Positions 11,826 through 25,257 of a DNA stretch of 64,000 nt are shown piece by piece. The notes under the pieces are model-generated. The model saw nothing but the letters and a program-made list of their open reading frames with translations. It searched no databases and was not told the DNA's origin. The translations under genes and the position numbers were made by a program. The DNA comes from Pelargonium x hortorum (Eukaryota > Streptophyta > Magnoliopsida > Geraniales > Geraniaceae). How positions within the stretch are numbered: the stretch's first letter is position 1; every line of letters begins with the position of its first letter. The DNA lies in the NCBI GenBank assembly GCA_036897525.1, contig JAYMTJ010000048.1, forward strand, positions 1 to 64,000, written 5' to 3'.

Positions 11826-14800
11826 ATAACAATTAAATGAAAACTCTTTTTTATTATTTAGCATTATAGATCCTATTTTATTTTAAAGGGTATAAAGCAG
11901 ATCCGAAAAACTAGTATTAAGTTGGGATAGAACCATTTAGTGCAAACCCAGGATGCATTAAGAGTTTGACTTTTACGCACAATTAGAAACCCCGATTTCT
12001 AGGGTTACCATTCTATGGTATAAAGGCCAAGCACTGAATAAGGAATCCCCCGGAAAAGAGAACTCTTTTAACTTAAAATGACTAACTTTAAGTAATAGAA
12101 AAAAAATTCTGTATCTTGTAATAAAGAATACAGGAGCTTCTTCTAAACTGAAAATTATCTATGATACTACCTAATAGTATTTTACCCGGCGTCTAATAAA
12201 TGGTGTACTAGAAGGATTAAGCCTTGTACATGTAAATTTCTATCTATAGCTTTAACAAATTAACAAGGGACTCCCTTACTCTAAAAAAGACAACTAACTG
12301 ACCTGACTTAGAAATAAAATAACGATAGTATGCTCTTGACAAGGGCAACATTAGAGTATCCTAGGATGTTGTAGTATATACTTGTGAGGAATATTCTTTT
12401 TCAACTTAACTCAACATTTCATTTCGCGAAGACTTCTTGACTAACACTTTTTATATCCGGGATTCAGAATTGAAATAAGGACCCATTTAGGAAATTTTCT
12501 ATTTAGCTATAGCTTTTAAGGGTTCCTTGATTATACTCTTGCACTTATTCTGGGACTTAGTAAAAACTAAAAGTATAATATTTAAGACTAATAAAAAAAT
12601 GACTGTTAGCTTACCTGCATAGGGGTCTCCCCAAACCAAAAATGAATAAAGAGACAATTACTCTCAGTGTTAGATAAAATGAGTACACCATTTCCAGAAT
12701 TTTATGAGAAAAGTGGTCTAAATATACAACAATAAGGGAGTCTCTCTTTACTTAACTTAGTAGCCAGCTTTAGAGCTCCTACGAATCCGGATCTATTAGG
12801 ATTTTATTCTAAGTTTTTCTGGAAAGTCTCTGTAATTAGAGCTCGTACTGCTATAAATCTCTAAGGATTCTAAAGAAACAAAGAGTAAGGCTACTTGCAT
12901 GTTCCCCATTTTGCAGTCCTGTTGAAAAGATAAGGCCCAAAAAATCCGAGTAAAATAAGAAAACTCTGACGATTAGGGGCTTCTCAAAATCTTTGGAATA
13001 AATAAGAAATAATTCTACTTTCTAGATTCTAGAATATTAGCTTCAGATTACAGCCCCTCCTTTTTTATCAAGCGCCATTGCAACCTTTCAGAGTCAACTC
13101 ATTCTTAAAAATTTTTGTTGTTATACTCGTGTTTAAGCGGGTATAGATATAAAGAACTCTAATAGAAAATAGAACTTATAAAATGGGGGCTAGTAACAAT
13201 TTCTAAGCTAGATTGCTTCTTTCATTTCGGTTAGTGTCAAGCAAGGGAGTGGTTAAGGTTCGATCTCGTAAGGAGTCACAGGGTAGGAGGTTACTCTTTT
13301 GTGTGCGAGCACCCCTTTACTATGAGTTAGTTTAGTCGGGTAATACTTAGCGTTAGAAAGGTCTCAGAGAACCCATGTTGAAGTACTATCATTAAGTATT
13401 ACTAGCTAAGACCCTCTTTGTTTGTGTCAAAATTGAGAAAAGGATGCCCCGTCATCATTATTGAAAAACCCCAGGCTTGTACAAGTAATAAATAATAAAT
13501 AGGTAATCCCAGGATAACAAAAAAGGGACCCTAAATTTGTACACTTCAGAAGTTTTCCACTGCTTAGGGAGAAACTTTTTACTCTTAAAAATTACCAGAA
13601 AATTGCCTGGATTCGAGAATTCTATTTGAATTTATACCCAAGTTTCTCAGCCCCTTCTCTAAGGCTGGGGTTCCCTATTAATCTGAATTATGGAATTCCT
13701 TGGGGCGGTCCCTGTAACACAAAACTCTGCTTTGATTTTTGGACAGCACTTACCCTTTTTATTCTGCTTCGAGAGTCTATTTAACTTCCTTCTTTGGTAG
13801 CTAAAAATTCCCTATTTATTTTTATTAATAAATACACCGGGATATCTAAAGGAATTCCTCTATCCTCAAATCTCGGGGGGACTCCCAGGGTAAACCCAGG
13901 GATTACAGTAGCGTTCCTGGAAATAAAAGAAAAGAAAACTTTAACCAGATTGTGAACTTAAACCCCGTATTGTTACTACAGCTTCTAAAGCTAGAGTTCA
14001 CTGACGTACATTGAATGACAGAGAAGAATAGAGTCTCTGTTTTTTTTTATAGATATCAAGACTCTCCAGTTAACTCGTAAGTCGGGAACCCAGGGCTTTA
14101 CACCTTGGTTGAGGTCTTTCTGAGATGAGACTACGATATGCTACTTTACCTTACCTTTTAAAACGCCGCAGTTTTGAGACGTATTAGCTACCTATACTAT
14201 ACTTGTTCGGGAGCACTCTTTGAGGATGAGGAGGGGTGCTATGGGTTTATAAAAAGTCATTTTTTTCTGTCTAGAAGTTAATCCTTACGGGCTTTTTTTA
14301 TCAAGATTTCTTCTTGACGAAATAGAAAAAAGGGGTATACTGTCTAGCGACCACCTGCTTTGTACAATTAATCAGATAGAAAAAAAAAAGCCCTTCGTAC
14401 TAAATTGAGTGCCCTTTTAATGATCCAGTATCCCTAAGCTTTATGGATGCTGTAAGTAGGAACTGAGGCCGGGAATAATTTAAAGTTCCATACAAAGCAA
14501 GAGATTGCCGTTCTTTACTTTATCACTTCGCTTTGAAAAAAAAAAGACTAACCTACAAAGGCAGTTCTAGCTTTTTTCCCATTTTAGAGGTAAATATCCT
14601 TTATTTATTTGTACAATATCCGCCTTCTACGGAGCATAAAAGGTATAAAAATTCAACTTTCTAATATAATATTGAACCTCGGTCTACAGGATACTCCACG
14701 AAATTGTGGGGGAAACCTTAGTAGGTCCATGGAAAAAAAGGAAATCCTACACTTAGTAAATAAAAGAAGCTTGGTTGTGACATACGGGCGCCTTCTTTGC

Positions 14801-15125
14801 ATGCTGATTCATTACCTTTTGTGTGAGAACTAAAAGCTATTTTAGAAATCTTACTAGTAAAAGGAGAAATTAAATTAGGCTCCTAGTTTTCTACTAAGTA
14901 AGTTCTAATTATAAAGTCTTATAGTAGTTACATTTTACCCTAAAAAAAGACTTGCAGAGACATATAACCAGGATCAGATGTTTTAAGAGACTCTCCTTCA
15001 CTTTTTTAAGACTAGAACCCGTGTACACTGCCTCAATTTTTTGTTTTGGTTGACGTAATCATAACTTAGTCTACTCTCCACAGCATGTACTAAAGGTATA
15101 ATATTCGTTTTTTTAACCCCTTATC

Positions 15126-15199
15126 TAGGCTCAGTAGGACTCGAACCTACAATATAACCGTTATGAGCGGTACGTTTTAACCGATTAAACTATAAGCCT
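15126..15199 (-). tRNA. trnI-CAU: tRNA-Ile (CAU), plant mitochondrial type
   Basis: The 74-nt minus-strand sequence folds as a cloverleaf. The acceptor AGGCTTA pairs with TGAGCCT, the D stem is GTTT with AAAC, the anticodon loop is CTCATAA, and the T arm is GTAGG-TTCGAGT-CCTAC, with discriminator A. The arms match the bacterial-type plant mitochondrial tRNA-Ile, whose CAU anticodon in that family is modified to lysidine so that it reads AUA. The anticodon stem has four good pairs (ACCG/CGGT) and a T-T mismatch at its outer end. The CCA end is not encoded. It is the better preserved of two copies, lies in a gene-free area and may be functional. Confidence 0.85.
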
Positions 15200-17089
15200 T
15201 TAATCCCTTAGCTTTTAATCTTTTCTATACTATATTCTATAGGTAAGAATTTCATGTAAGTTCCTTTAACAAAGCAGTACCGGATACTATTCCAGGTTTA
15301 TATACAATACAACTTTTTTTGGTATACTTGGGTAGGGGTAAATGCAAAAGGAAGCCTCTTCTAGGACATCTACTTTCTAGTTTTTTTTAGAGGATCAGAT
15401 CACTAGTAGGCGACTCCTAATTCTATAAACTAGAAAGTTGAGTCTTTGTCTTTGCTAGTTCTAATTTGTGGTATGTAACAAGTTTAGCTTTTATTCCCTC
15501 AATAAATTAAATTACCCTTATATTTCAGTGAGTCAAATCCAGTTTTCGGAGTATTTACAGCTATAAAGAATTCCCACAAGGGTTTGTCTCAAGTCATTTT
15601 AGGTACCGAGCTCTTATTCTTTTCTTAACTATATTATTTACTCTATTTTTAGAGAGTTAGGAAATGAAACAAAAAAAACTAATTAAGTGTAATCCAAATC
15701 CAATCCCGAATTAGTGTTGTTTTACACCTTTCGTGTATTCTTTATATGACACTCTGATTAATTTCTTTATTGGGATTGGGAGCATACTATTAACATTTAT
15801 TGAAATACCAATTCTTAGTAATCCTATTTGTATCCATACACACGCTTTAACTTAACTAGTTTTTTATTGATTCCGCAGAAATCCTAATACCGAGCGCTTT
15901 TACAGGGTTAATCAGACAAGAGAGCACGGGTTTTTGTTAGGTTTTGTAGACCTTAAGCTGGTGAGGTTAGTTCCAGAGAGTCTGTCAAATAAGTTTCATT
16001 TTGTACATGAAAGACTTAGGTACTCATTCTAATTGTCTTCGCCTCTCTTTAATTCATTTTTAATTAATATGAGTGAAAGGAAAGAAATGGGGTTTACCTC
16101 ATTATCAGATGGGTGTTGACTTCTTTAGTCATTTTAGTTCCATGCAATATGGTTAAGTCATGGAGTCTTGAAGCAAGCTACCGGCTAGGTTTTTTTTTAC
16201 GCATTTCTCGTTTTAATGACTCTATATCTATTCTATATTTGACAGTCCCGATTTCTATGCGTGCGCTTATATATAGTCCTTTTAGAATTTGGTATTTAGT
16301 AGAAGAACATGTTATTTCCTTAGTTATAATAAAATTAACAAGCTTTATCTCTGAAATCCAGCAGAGAAAGCAAGTAAAAGATACCACCTTCTAGTTGAAA
16401 CTCTACAATTCCTATAACGTGACAGCTTCCACCGGAAAAAACTTTCTATTCTTTATACTTTGTGTTTGTTATTCTCCTGAGTACTTTCTGTTTCTTAGAT
16501 ATTAGGTATACTAAATAAGTAACAATTCTTAAAATAGGGAGAATCTTGTTTGTATGAGCTGTAGTATAACCCGTTATTCTTTTCAGTACCATAACAACTT
16601 TGTATGTAAGCATAGGGTTTTTCTATTTTAGCGGGCAAGAGGAATAAACACATGGCTTTGACGAAAGGCCTTTAAAAGGTTACGCATTATATTAACATTA
16701 GGAGCTCAAAATACCTGTTATAAGCTAAGTTAAAGGGGCCCGATTGTTAAACAGTATTTTTAATAAAAGTAAAGAGTTTCCTTAACAAAGATTCTTGGAA
16801 TAGAAAACAAACACCTACTGGACTGAAATGCCTTTCTATACAGTATATTCCCTGTTATGACCAGGACTCTTTGCTTTTTTTAAGGGTTGTACTGAAAAAT
16901 ATAGCAGTAAGAGCCAACGAAGATTACCTAGTCTAGATTTCATTTCTTAGACTCTTCAGATTCTTTCATTTAGAAATGTAAAAAAAGCAATCCGAGTTTT
17001 CTACGAACCGGTTAAGTGTCAAGTAATAGTCCGTTCGAACCTAAGCATTCTAGTCGAGTTATCCCTTGAATTTTTAATAAGTTGTGCTT

Positions 17090-17117
17090 TATTATTATAT
17101 TATTATTATTTATTATA
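17090..17117. repeat. ATT-rich simple repeat
   Basis: Imperfect run of ATT/TAT triplets, about 28 bases, of the kind that slippage produces. No other significance is seen. Confidence 0.6.
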
Positions 17118-20100
17118 AGAATATACTGTAAATTGAATTGCCCAGTATAACTCTTTTACCCTTTTGATAGAGGCTAGACACTTTCATAAATAACATAATC
17201 TGAATCATACAAAAAGGATTAAATAACACTAAATCTAAATACCACAACTGCTGGATAAAAAACTTTCTTTGTATTCTTTACTTTTATATCGAATAACAAG
17301 GAATCCTGCTTAAGGAAAATCCTTATTCTAAAGTTTTTTTGTATCTAAGCTCTTTATAGTATATAAACTTCTACAAGGCTAGAAAGAGGCGTGCACCTAA
17401 TAAGGTAAACCTTGTTGAAAAATCCTAAATTATAATATTTAAGAGTTAAGAGTAAAAAGGGCGCTTGCTACAGTAGTTGACCAAAACCTCGCTATTTATG
17501 TATCCGGTTTAAAAGGGATCTAAGTTGACTTTTGAGCCAAAGCTTTTTCTTTTGCATCTCGCTTTTCCTATACTTTTCTGATAAAGTACTGCTCTATAAT
17601 ACAAATACAAGAATAAGATTTGGTTTATCTACTCTTATTAGTTAAGTTAGTATTTGGATATAAAAATTTGCCAGTGGATCACAGTCACCCGAGCAAGGGG
17701 ACTCCAGAGGAGGTATAAGCAGAACTCTGATTAGAATTTTAGCTTTTACAAAGATCGTATTGTACTACGAAGTAATTCCACGACCTTTACTTTGTCTTTT
17801 TATACGGCGTAGTTTACACTAGCGAGGAGCCCACCCCCTAGCTATATAGAAGATTCCACGAAAACCCCTGTATTGTGTAGCGGAAGGACAACCTACCGAA
17901 TTTAGTTGGCATTAAAACGAGTTTTCTTGAGATGAAAGAAAGACTTAATTCGCTTTCAATTTCTTTTTACTATCCTAAGGGATCCCAGTCCAGTAGATTG
18001 CCATGCCAATAAAAAGATCGCTAAAAGAACTTGACTTTGAAGGCTTCTAGGTTTTTAAACGCTTATTTCTCTGGAATCCTGGGTCCGAGTAATCCTTTCT
18101 ACGAGTTAGTTATTTGGTAAACACTGCAAGAAATAGGAGCTTTCTCCATAACAAAAAAAGGGAGCCCTTTCAATAAAAGTCTAAGGAAAATCGATGAAAT
18201 TCATAAAATAAAGTAGAATCATACGTAAAGTAGTAAGACCTAAGGGCATGCTAAAACTCATGGGCCATAAAATTGATTTAAAGGCGAATCCTAAACTTAT
18301 GGGTTAAACACCGAGTGCCTATAAACTAGTAAACTAGCGAGATATGGTATTCTAGACCAAGGTTTTAGTCATTTTTTAGTAGGTAATGCAAGGTTACAAG
18401 GGCTTCTCCCAAAAAAAATGAGGGTCAACTTATTCTCTAGGAAATCTCCAGCCAGATCCAGATATTATAAGAATTTCTTTTCCTGATCAAGTTAAACTAA
18501 GAGGTCAATATTTCATTTATTTAGAAATTCAACGCAAAATTTTTATGTATTTACTGAGTAGTATGTATATAAAAGCATTCTAGATTCGATTGAATGAATA
18601 TAAATATAAGATAATCCAGAGTATTTGTTGTGAGTTCCTGTCTCTCTAGCTTTAACAAGTCTTTGGGATTCTTGGATTATTGATGGGCCTTATTTTGATG
18701 GGATTAGTATTTTATTGATGTGGGAGTAGTCTTTAGGACAAGTTAAAGAGTTTCAGAGTTGCTATAATTCTTAAAGGTTAGCTGCTTTCTAGCTTTATAG
18801 TCCTGCTTTACCGGGGTAAAATCTTTCTAGGTAAATGTAAACCCTTCTTATTTATTAAGAGCTGTAACTTTTCCTGTCTTGCTAATTAATAAATACCTTT
18901 TCTTATGAGCTTTACTTGTTGTAACAGTCTTACTCTATAGCCACAGCTTACTACCAGCTTTCATACCCTTCAGCATAATAAATAAAATACCTTGTTTCTT
19001 ACTCTACCTTCGGTAGCCTGTTTGTTTCTTAAAAGGCTTAACTTGTTAAGGTTCTTTAGCTATTGAGGAATAAAAGTAAGCTTTTCCTTCGGAATCAAGT
19101 GTAATAAATAAGGGTTACAAAGAATGAAGTGATATGATAAGAGAATTCATTTTAGAGCTAAATAAGTGTGAAGACTTTGAATTTATGGTTTTAGGTATTA
19201 GTAAGATTAAATATGAGTCTAAGTCTCTTTAAAAGCGGGCAGTAAAAAAAACGTAGAAAGATATCCTTTCAAAGTCTTTGGTATAACTCCTTCCTTTTAC
19301 AAGGGTGTCTAAAGGAATGCTTAAGAGTCAGGGCTGTCACTTCGGTATCTAACGAATCAGTCTTCCTTTTCGGGAGTCTTATTGAAAGTATTGACTTAAA
19401 ATGTTATAAGGGCGTAATAAATTTGAGTTGCTGTTAAGAGGTAGCTATTGAGAGAAGTTAAAGGTTGCTTTTCTGTGTTCCTTTGTTTCTAGGTTTCGAG
19501 TCATTTGTTTGCAGTAAGAGCTAGAGTAGGAGGACCGAGCCAATAGCCAGTCATCACTAGGAATAGAAGGAAGAAGAGGATTTTAGTTGCCTGTGTTTCC
19601 CAGCTTTCTAGTTATCCAGAAGACCTTACTAAAGCTAATAATTCTAGATTCTACTTTTAAGTGTTAGCTTAGCTAGAATGATAGGAAAGGTTGGTGACTA
19701 AAAGGAAGTTCTACTCTACAAGAATTGAGTCAGGATTTGCTAAGCTTTGACTCTTTTTTTCTCTAACTCCTCTAAGAAAGTTATAGCTCTAAAGCAAGTC
19801 AGTAAGAAATGTGGGATTAGAACCTTTGTCTTATTTTGTTACTTTTATTACTATTGATTCTGGATACTAGTAAACTCAAACTATATTGACCTATAACCGA
19901 CGCCATTCTATTTAATCCGACTTACTTGCTTAAAGCTCAAAATAGTTTTCTATTCTCATTAATTATATATAGATTCTATACTATCTTAAAGGGTATAACT
20001 CCACTCCCCCCTCTATACCAAACAAATAAATACATTCCTATTTCTATTCCTATTAACAAATTAACTACTAAAGAAAGGAATATAACAGCCCTTATTTTTA

Positions 20101-21242
20101 GTTAGTAGAATACCCTTAACTTAATAAATGCTAAAGGAGATCCTTAGACAGCTGAGAAAGGGGTAAAGTCAAATCTATTAACGGGGTCTCCCTATAGAGA
20201 AGGAGACAAACTTCTGTTTTAGTTTAGTTCCTAGGAAAAACCCTTTTATCCAGGAGTTTGCTAATATTAGGAGATGCAGGAGAAAACATAGGCTGCTATA
20301 AAGAAGTGCAAAATCCCCAAATCTAGTAGAAATTTTTCTTTCATAGAACCACAAAGTGTAGTAATATTTAAGGAACTCCCTAGAAAGTCTCAAGTAGAAT
20401 TCCCATGTTAGTAAAGGAAATTTCAGTATATGGGCTGTGTAAGGCCCCTTGCTAAGAAGCCCCAAACCCTTTAATTAGGGATTCTCTATGTTTAATGTTT
20501 ATACTTCTTTCACAGTCAATAAATTCTATTCCGGACTGTACCCGCCATCTATCTTATCTACCCATGGATTGGCTGAAGAAGAGGGTACCTCTGTTCCGGT
20601 TTACAAGTGGAGATGGAGTAGTTTGAGAGCTATTGACCCACAAAGAAGATTCTATACCTTGTAAGAAGGCTCCCAAGAAAGAAAAGAGGACTAGCTATTG
20701 ACTTCAAGGACGGACTTCTTAAGGATCCATATCCTTTACTATTGACAGGACGAGCTAGAGATAGATAGCCAGTAACAGTGTATAGAGGAAATCCAACTCT
20801 TTTGTTTGAGCTTATTACTCAAAGGATCTATTTATGATATGAGGGATTTGTCTTTCTTTATCAGATTCTCATACGAAGCACCAGTGTAGCTATGTTATGT
20901 ATAGAAATTCCTGAGAGAGTCTATTTGCATTCCCAGGAAGTTTCTGTTAAATTGTTTAGTAAGTACTCTAGGAATTAATTGTTGCTAATAGGTAGCTCAT
21001 GTCGCTTATAAACTAGGAATTTTCGCTTTGTTAGAGTTAGAGTAGAGTCCTAGTATTTTAAATAGGATTTATTTACAGATTCTAGTAATGTCAATAATAC
21101 GGGCTTACTAAGAAAAGGAACTCTTCCTAATACTAACTAACTACAAGAGTCTATTTCCTGATATTCCTTATTCTTGTATTACAGAGTTTTGTCCGGAATT
21201 CCCTTACAAAAGGAAAGGCAAGAGCTCTATGTATTTTATCCA

Positions 21243-21262
21243 GATGAGTTATGATGAGTTAT
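21243..21262. repeat. Tandem duplication of 10 bases
   Basis: GATGAGTTAT occurs twice in immediate succession. This is a small recent slippage or repair duplication. Confidence 0.7.
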
Positions 21263-21280
21263 AGAATATACAATTCTAGC

Positions 21281-21296
21281 TACTTTACGTAAAGTA
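21281..21296. repeat. Perfect 16-base palindrome
   Basis: TACTTTACGTAAAGTA equals its own reverse complement. It could bind a dimeric protein or arise by chance in 64 kb. No gene lies near it. Confidence 0.5.
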
Positions 21297-24200
21297 AGTA
21301 ACTTTAGAAAAATTGGAGCTTCTTGAGAGTAGAGTAAGCCGATTTTCTTTTAGGGAAATTTCAACAATTTTTGGAATTTTCTTAGAGTATATTCATTCCC
21401 TGAGTCTTTCTAAGATCAGAAAGTTCCTATATTAGACTACGTACGTAGCTTTACGAAGTGTTGCTCATGAGTTTTTTTGTCCTTATCAGAGGAAAGCCGG
21501 TTTCTAATTAATATTGGGATAGACAGAATTGTTCTAATGGTATAGAATATAGATACAAAGTAGTTAGTTAAAGAGAATCCTTACAAGTCTTAATTTTCCT
21601 CCAATCAATCTAGCTTCAAAAGGGTTGGTTAGGAAAATCAAAGAAATTTCAGTGTTTTTCTATTAGGAATTGTAGGAAATCTATGTATACTAGTAGGTTT
21701 TACTTAAGTGTGATAATAAAAAGAATGATAATACCAAATCAAACGGTGGAGATCACTTATAAACGAAAGGAGTACAATAAATCTCCGCTTACTTATACTA
21801 TGTTTGTTCTAAGGAGTTCCTTGTAAAAGTTGTATTTCGTTGCTCACGAAAAGTATCAAATTAGTTATTCGAAGAAGTGGTGTACAAATAAGGTAGATTC
21901 TTTAAAGGGTCTGCTTCCAAGGTAAGTTTTTTTTTAACCTGCGGCTCGAGTCGGATTTAGCCTGGATCTAATGAGTCCTTGTCAAGGCTTTTCTCCTATC
22001 TCCTCCTATTAGTGTTAGGGTTTACTAGCTAAGTATACACCCTTTAAATTAAAAAACTCCCTCATTCTAAGTCTTTTTTATTTGTTATAAATTCTTGACT
22101 TAAAGAATGCTTTGAACTACCCGCACGCATACTAGGCTACCTCTTTTCCTTTGGAGTCTCCTAATGATATAACAGGGGTCTATCTAAGTGTTTCATAATT
22201 CAATAGATCCCTAGAGTTCCCTAAAAGGATCCTGTGAATAACATCTACAAAAAAAAAATTATTCTGGGTTTTCGCCTAAAAGCGGGGACACTATAACAAA
22301 ATATAGAAAGTCGAATTTGTGATTTAGCTCCTTTTATCAGGGAAAATACCTACTCGATTAGCTACGGAAGTTCGGAAATTAAAGAAAAAAAAAAACGGGA
22401 ATTCCTTAGGAAACTCTTGAGTCCTAATAATAAACATTTCTAGTAACTAGAGCCTTATGCCTTCTAGGACTACAAAAAGGGTTCAATTTCTATATCCTAT
22501 CCTTGATTAGTACAAAAAATCCCATAAATATTTAAGAAACTGTACTACTAAACTTAAACGGAAACGCCACAAAAAGAGTAACTATGTTTTTAGAAACCAG
22601 ATTCTTTTTATATATCCTATAACCGAGTAATTGAAAATATTGACATTATTATATTATAGTCTTTAAACTGACAAATTGAAAATGTTACTTACTAGTTTTT
22701 TTAGTAAATGAGATATAAAGATATAGCAACACCTCTCGACTCGAAACAACTAATAGAGAGCATTTTTATACCTGTAATTTCGACTACCGTCTAGATTAAA
22801 ATAAAAAACTAACCCCTTAGCTTGCAGGAAAACTGTTTGTTGGATTGCTTTTACTTGGGAATAAGCATAGGACCTAAAAATAGGAATAACTAAGGCTTGC
22901 TAATATTTTGTCACTTCGGGTTTTATCTTGGGTAAGCCTCGGTTCTGTACAAGCAGAAAAAATGCATCTCGAACCTGTTCAATTAAACCTCCTGGTCTAT
23001 ACCAGAATCCTGTTTCTCTAGGAGTAGAAGTATATGCTCATATTCCTAGCAGATTGAGTCTTGATTATTACCAGCTTTCAATGGAAATGGGCTTCTTGTG
23101 TTATAGAAAAGGCTGACTTTCTATTTGTTGTCATATCTTTAGAGTAAAGCTGTTTCAAAAAAAAGTATTGCCTAATCTTGTCTAAAACGCACTCTCATCT
23201 CAAGTACTCGCACGGATTCTAAGAACTTTGTAGAGTTGTTCCTTTGCTCTATATATAGAAATATAGAATTTAGTAAGAAGTGCAACTTGATAGACTGCTC
23301 TAGCTGAAAAGTCTTTTACTTATTTAAGCTTTTGTTTGACAGTCCCTTAAACTTATATCTTATACTTTTAATATAACCCAAAATTTTTACTTTACACTAT
23401 GTCTTCCAATTAAAACTAAGAGGCTCTTGCGCAGCGAGTTAAGACCTCGATACTAAGAAACCTGAATTGCATTGACTGGTTACTGACTAACGAGTACAGT
23501 GAATCCCAGGGGGACTGATTGTATACTGTGTCCTAGCTGAGCTGACAAGAGTTACAGAAGTCAGGTAAATGGATTCGTAGGAAATTCTTTTCTAGTTGCA
23601 ATGCATGAAAAACCTCGGCGTACTTTTATTTCTTTTTATAGGCCTCTTATTTATTTGACCCCTTGATGCTATTCATCATATTAAATCCTTGGAGCACCGC
23701 TTATTCCCTAATTTAGAGTACTCTGAACCTCGAGTTAATTCGTAGGTAAAACTTAGTGCCCTTAAAGCACCAAACCCTGTAAACTGCTAAGCCAGTCTCT
23801 ATTAGACCAAAAGCTCAATACAACTCTCGACAAAAAAAGAAGGGAAGTTATATAAATGTATTTTATGCTCAAATTCCACCAAAGAAACTAACTCCAGCCC
23901 AGCCTTTAATCTAAAATTTCAAAAGGGCTAAACGTAACTCCATAAATATCAAAGCGCGATCCCAGACGGGAAAAAACTAGGACTAAGTGCATTTTTTGCT
24001 GGACTTCAGGCTTATTAGTAAAAGGAGACTCTACCTATTTGGTTTTGTAGCTGTCTTATAGTTCCCTGTCCTTCCTTATTGTAGCTATACAGCCTCTTGT
24101 ATTCTTGTAAGGAATTATCTTACTTATTAAGTATTAGTGTAGCCATATCCGTGATAGTTCTTAGAGTTAGGATAGGAGTTGTAGTCTATTCTCTAAGGTA

Positions 24201-25168
24201 AAGTTTACTGTAATTACTTTAAAACCTGAGAATCTATTAGAGTTGGCGTACCTGACTGTATGTAGCAGAGCGAAGGGAAGGCATTATAAAATAGTGTACT
24301 GAATATAATACTTACGTTACCAACCCAACTTCACTTCTTAACGACTTGCTTGTAATAAAAATTACAGTGATGGAAATTGACTTTAAAAAGAATAGTACTG
24401 TATACCCTTCGATAAAAGCTTAAAGTTCTGGCTTAATTCAATACTCCAAGAATACGCTATCCTTTTTTTTGCCAAATGTTGTGTTTTCCAAACTATCCCC
24501 CCTCTAGAATTTCTAGTCCTAAGACTGCAAGTTTTTTGTATATACCCACTACTTTTAAGGGGATTTTCTTTTAATGCCTAACTCCTGTACTGTTAGTAAG
24601 AAATGGGTAGAAAGCCCCTATTCTTAATAGACCTGCGCAAATGCATATTAGGATAATCTTTTTTGGATCTTAACTTCTTTTGTGGCTCCTGAAAATAGAA
24701 AAGACTCCTTTAATCTAATACAAAAAAACTCGCGATTATCTTGGGAAACTCCTAAGGTAAGGGCCCTTCCAGCAGTCTTTTTTCAAGCAGTTTTATAAAT
24801 AACAATACCGACTAAGGAGTATACTTTGTAATCTACAACTGTAGTATTTCTCTAAATGAATTATTTAAGTTAAAAACTTCCAAAAAGGGTCTCATAAAAA
24901 ATACGGGCTTCAAGATTTTAGTCTTTTCTAGCTTGATGGAGGATTCCTTGATAAGTACTCCTTCTTAATTAAGAACTGCCAAAAAAAGACTGGATCTATG
25001 TCACTTCTAATTTTTAGTGGAACTTGAAGCAAGAATAACCACCGACTTACACTCTAAGGTATCCTTTCATGTATGACTTAGGACTAGAAAAGTCTTTCGT
25101 TTTTAGTATTATCGATAAGAACTCTCTCGGATCTCCTTTGTGCAAATTCTTGTCCGTAATCCGGCTAT

Positions 25169-25257
25169 CATTTACAGTAGGATTCGAACCTAGGGTCACT
25201 ACTTTCAGGAGTACTCCGAATTGCCGTGCGTAAAACCGATTAAAGTTGTATGTAAGC
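25169..25257 (-). pseudogene. Degenerate tRNA-like sequence with long variable arm
   Basis: On the minus strand an 89-nt stretch has tRNA ends. GCTTACA pairs with TGTAAAT (six of seven, one wobble). The T arm is CTAGG-TTCGAAT-CCTAC, with four of five pairs. A TTTAATCGG D-loop-like segment follows the acceptor. The length is that of tRNAs with a long variable arm (Leu, Ser). TACT and AGTA enclosing CCTGAA could be that arm. The anticodon region (around GGCAATT) has almost no stem, so identity cannot be set: CAA (Leu) is one reading. Reading CCTGAAA as an anticodon loop instead would give GAA or TGA. I take it to be a decayed tRNA. It sits 1.1 kb from the second trnI copy. Confidence 0.5.

Larger units (their letters stand above)
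1..15125. other. Gene-free stretch left of trnI
   Basis: I find no recognisable gene here. All frames are broken by frequent stops. The longest frames are about 75 codons, and none resembles a protein I know. What can be seen is diverged repeats: a Lys/Arg-rich frame family at 1341-1400 and 7793-7915, a pair of related segments at 9036-9125 and 9905-9990, two copies of the CGATAAG-core repeat at 11412-11447 and 11759-11825, and a hairpin at 11358-11377. Weaker CGATAA-type matches occur near 2109-2140 and 5299-5330. Confidence 0.6.
15200..25168. other. Gene-free stretch between tRNA loci
   Basis: Nothing here reads as a gene. Open frames stay below 100 codons and have no family resemblance. 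Visible structure: an ATT-rich simple repeat at 17090-17117, a 10-base tandem duplication at 21243-21262 and a 16-base palindrome at 21281-21296. The segment 18840-19030 is pyrimidine-rich with GAGCTGTAAC/GAGCTTTAC phrases, recalling the Lys/Arg-rich frame family on the other strand, but it is too decayed to count as a copy. Confidence 0.6.
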
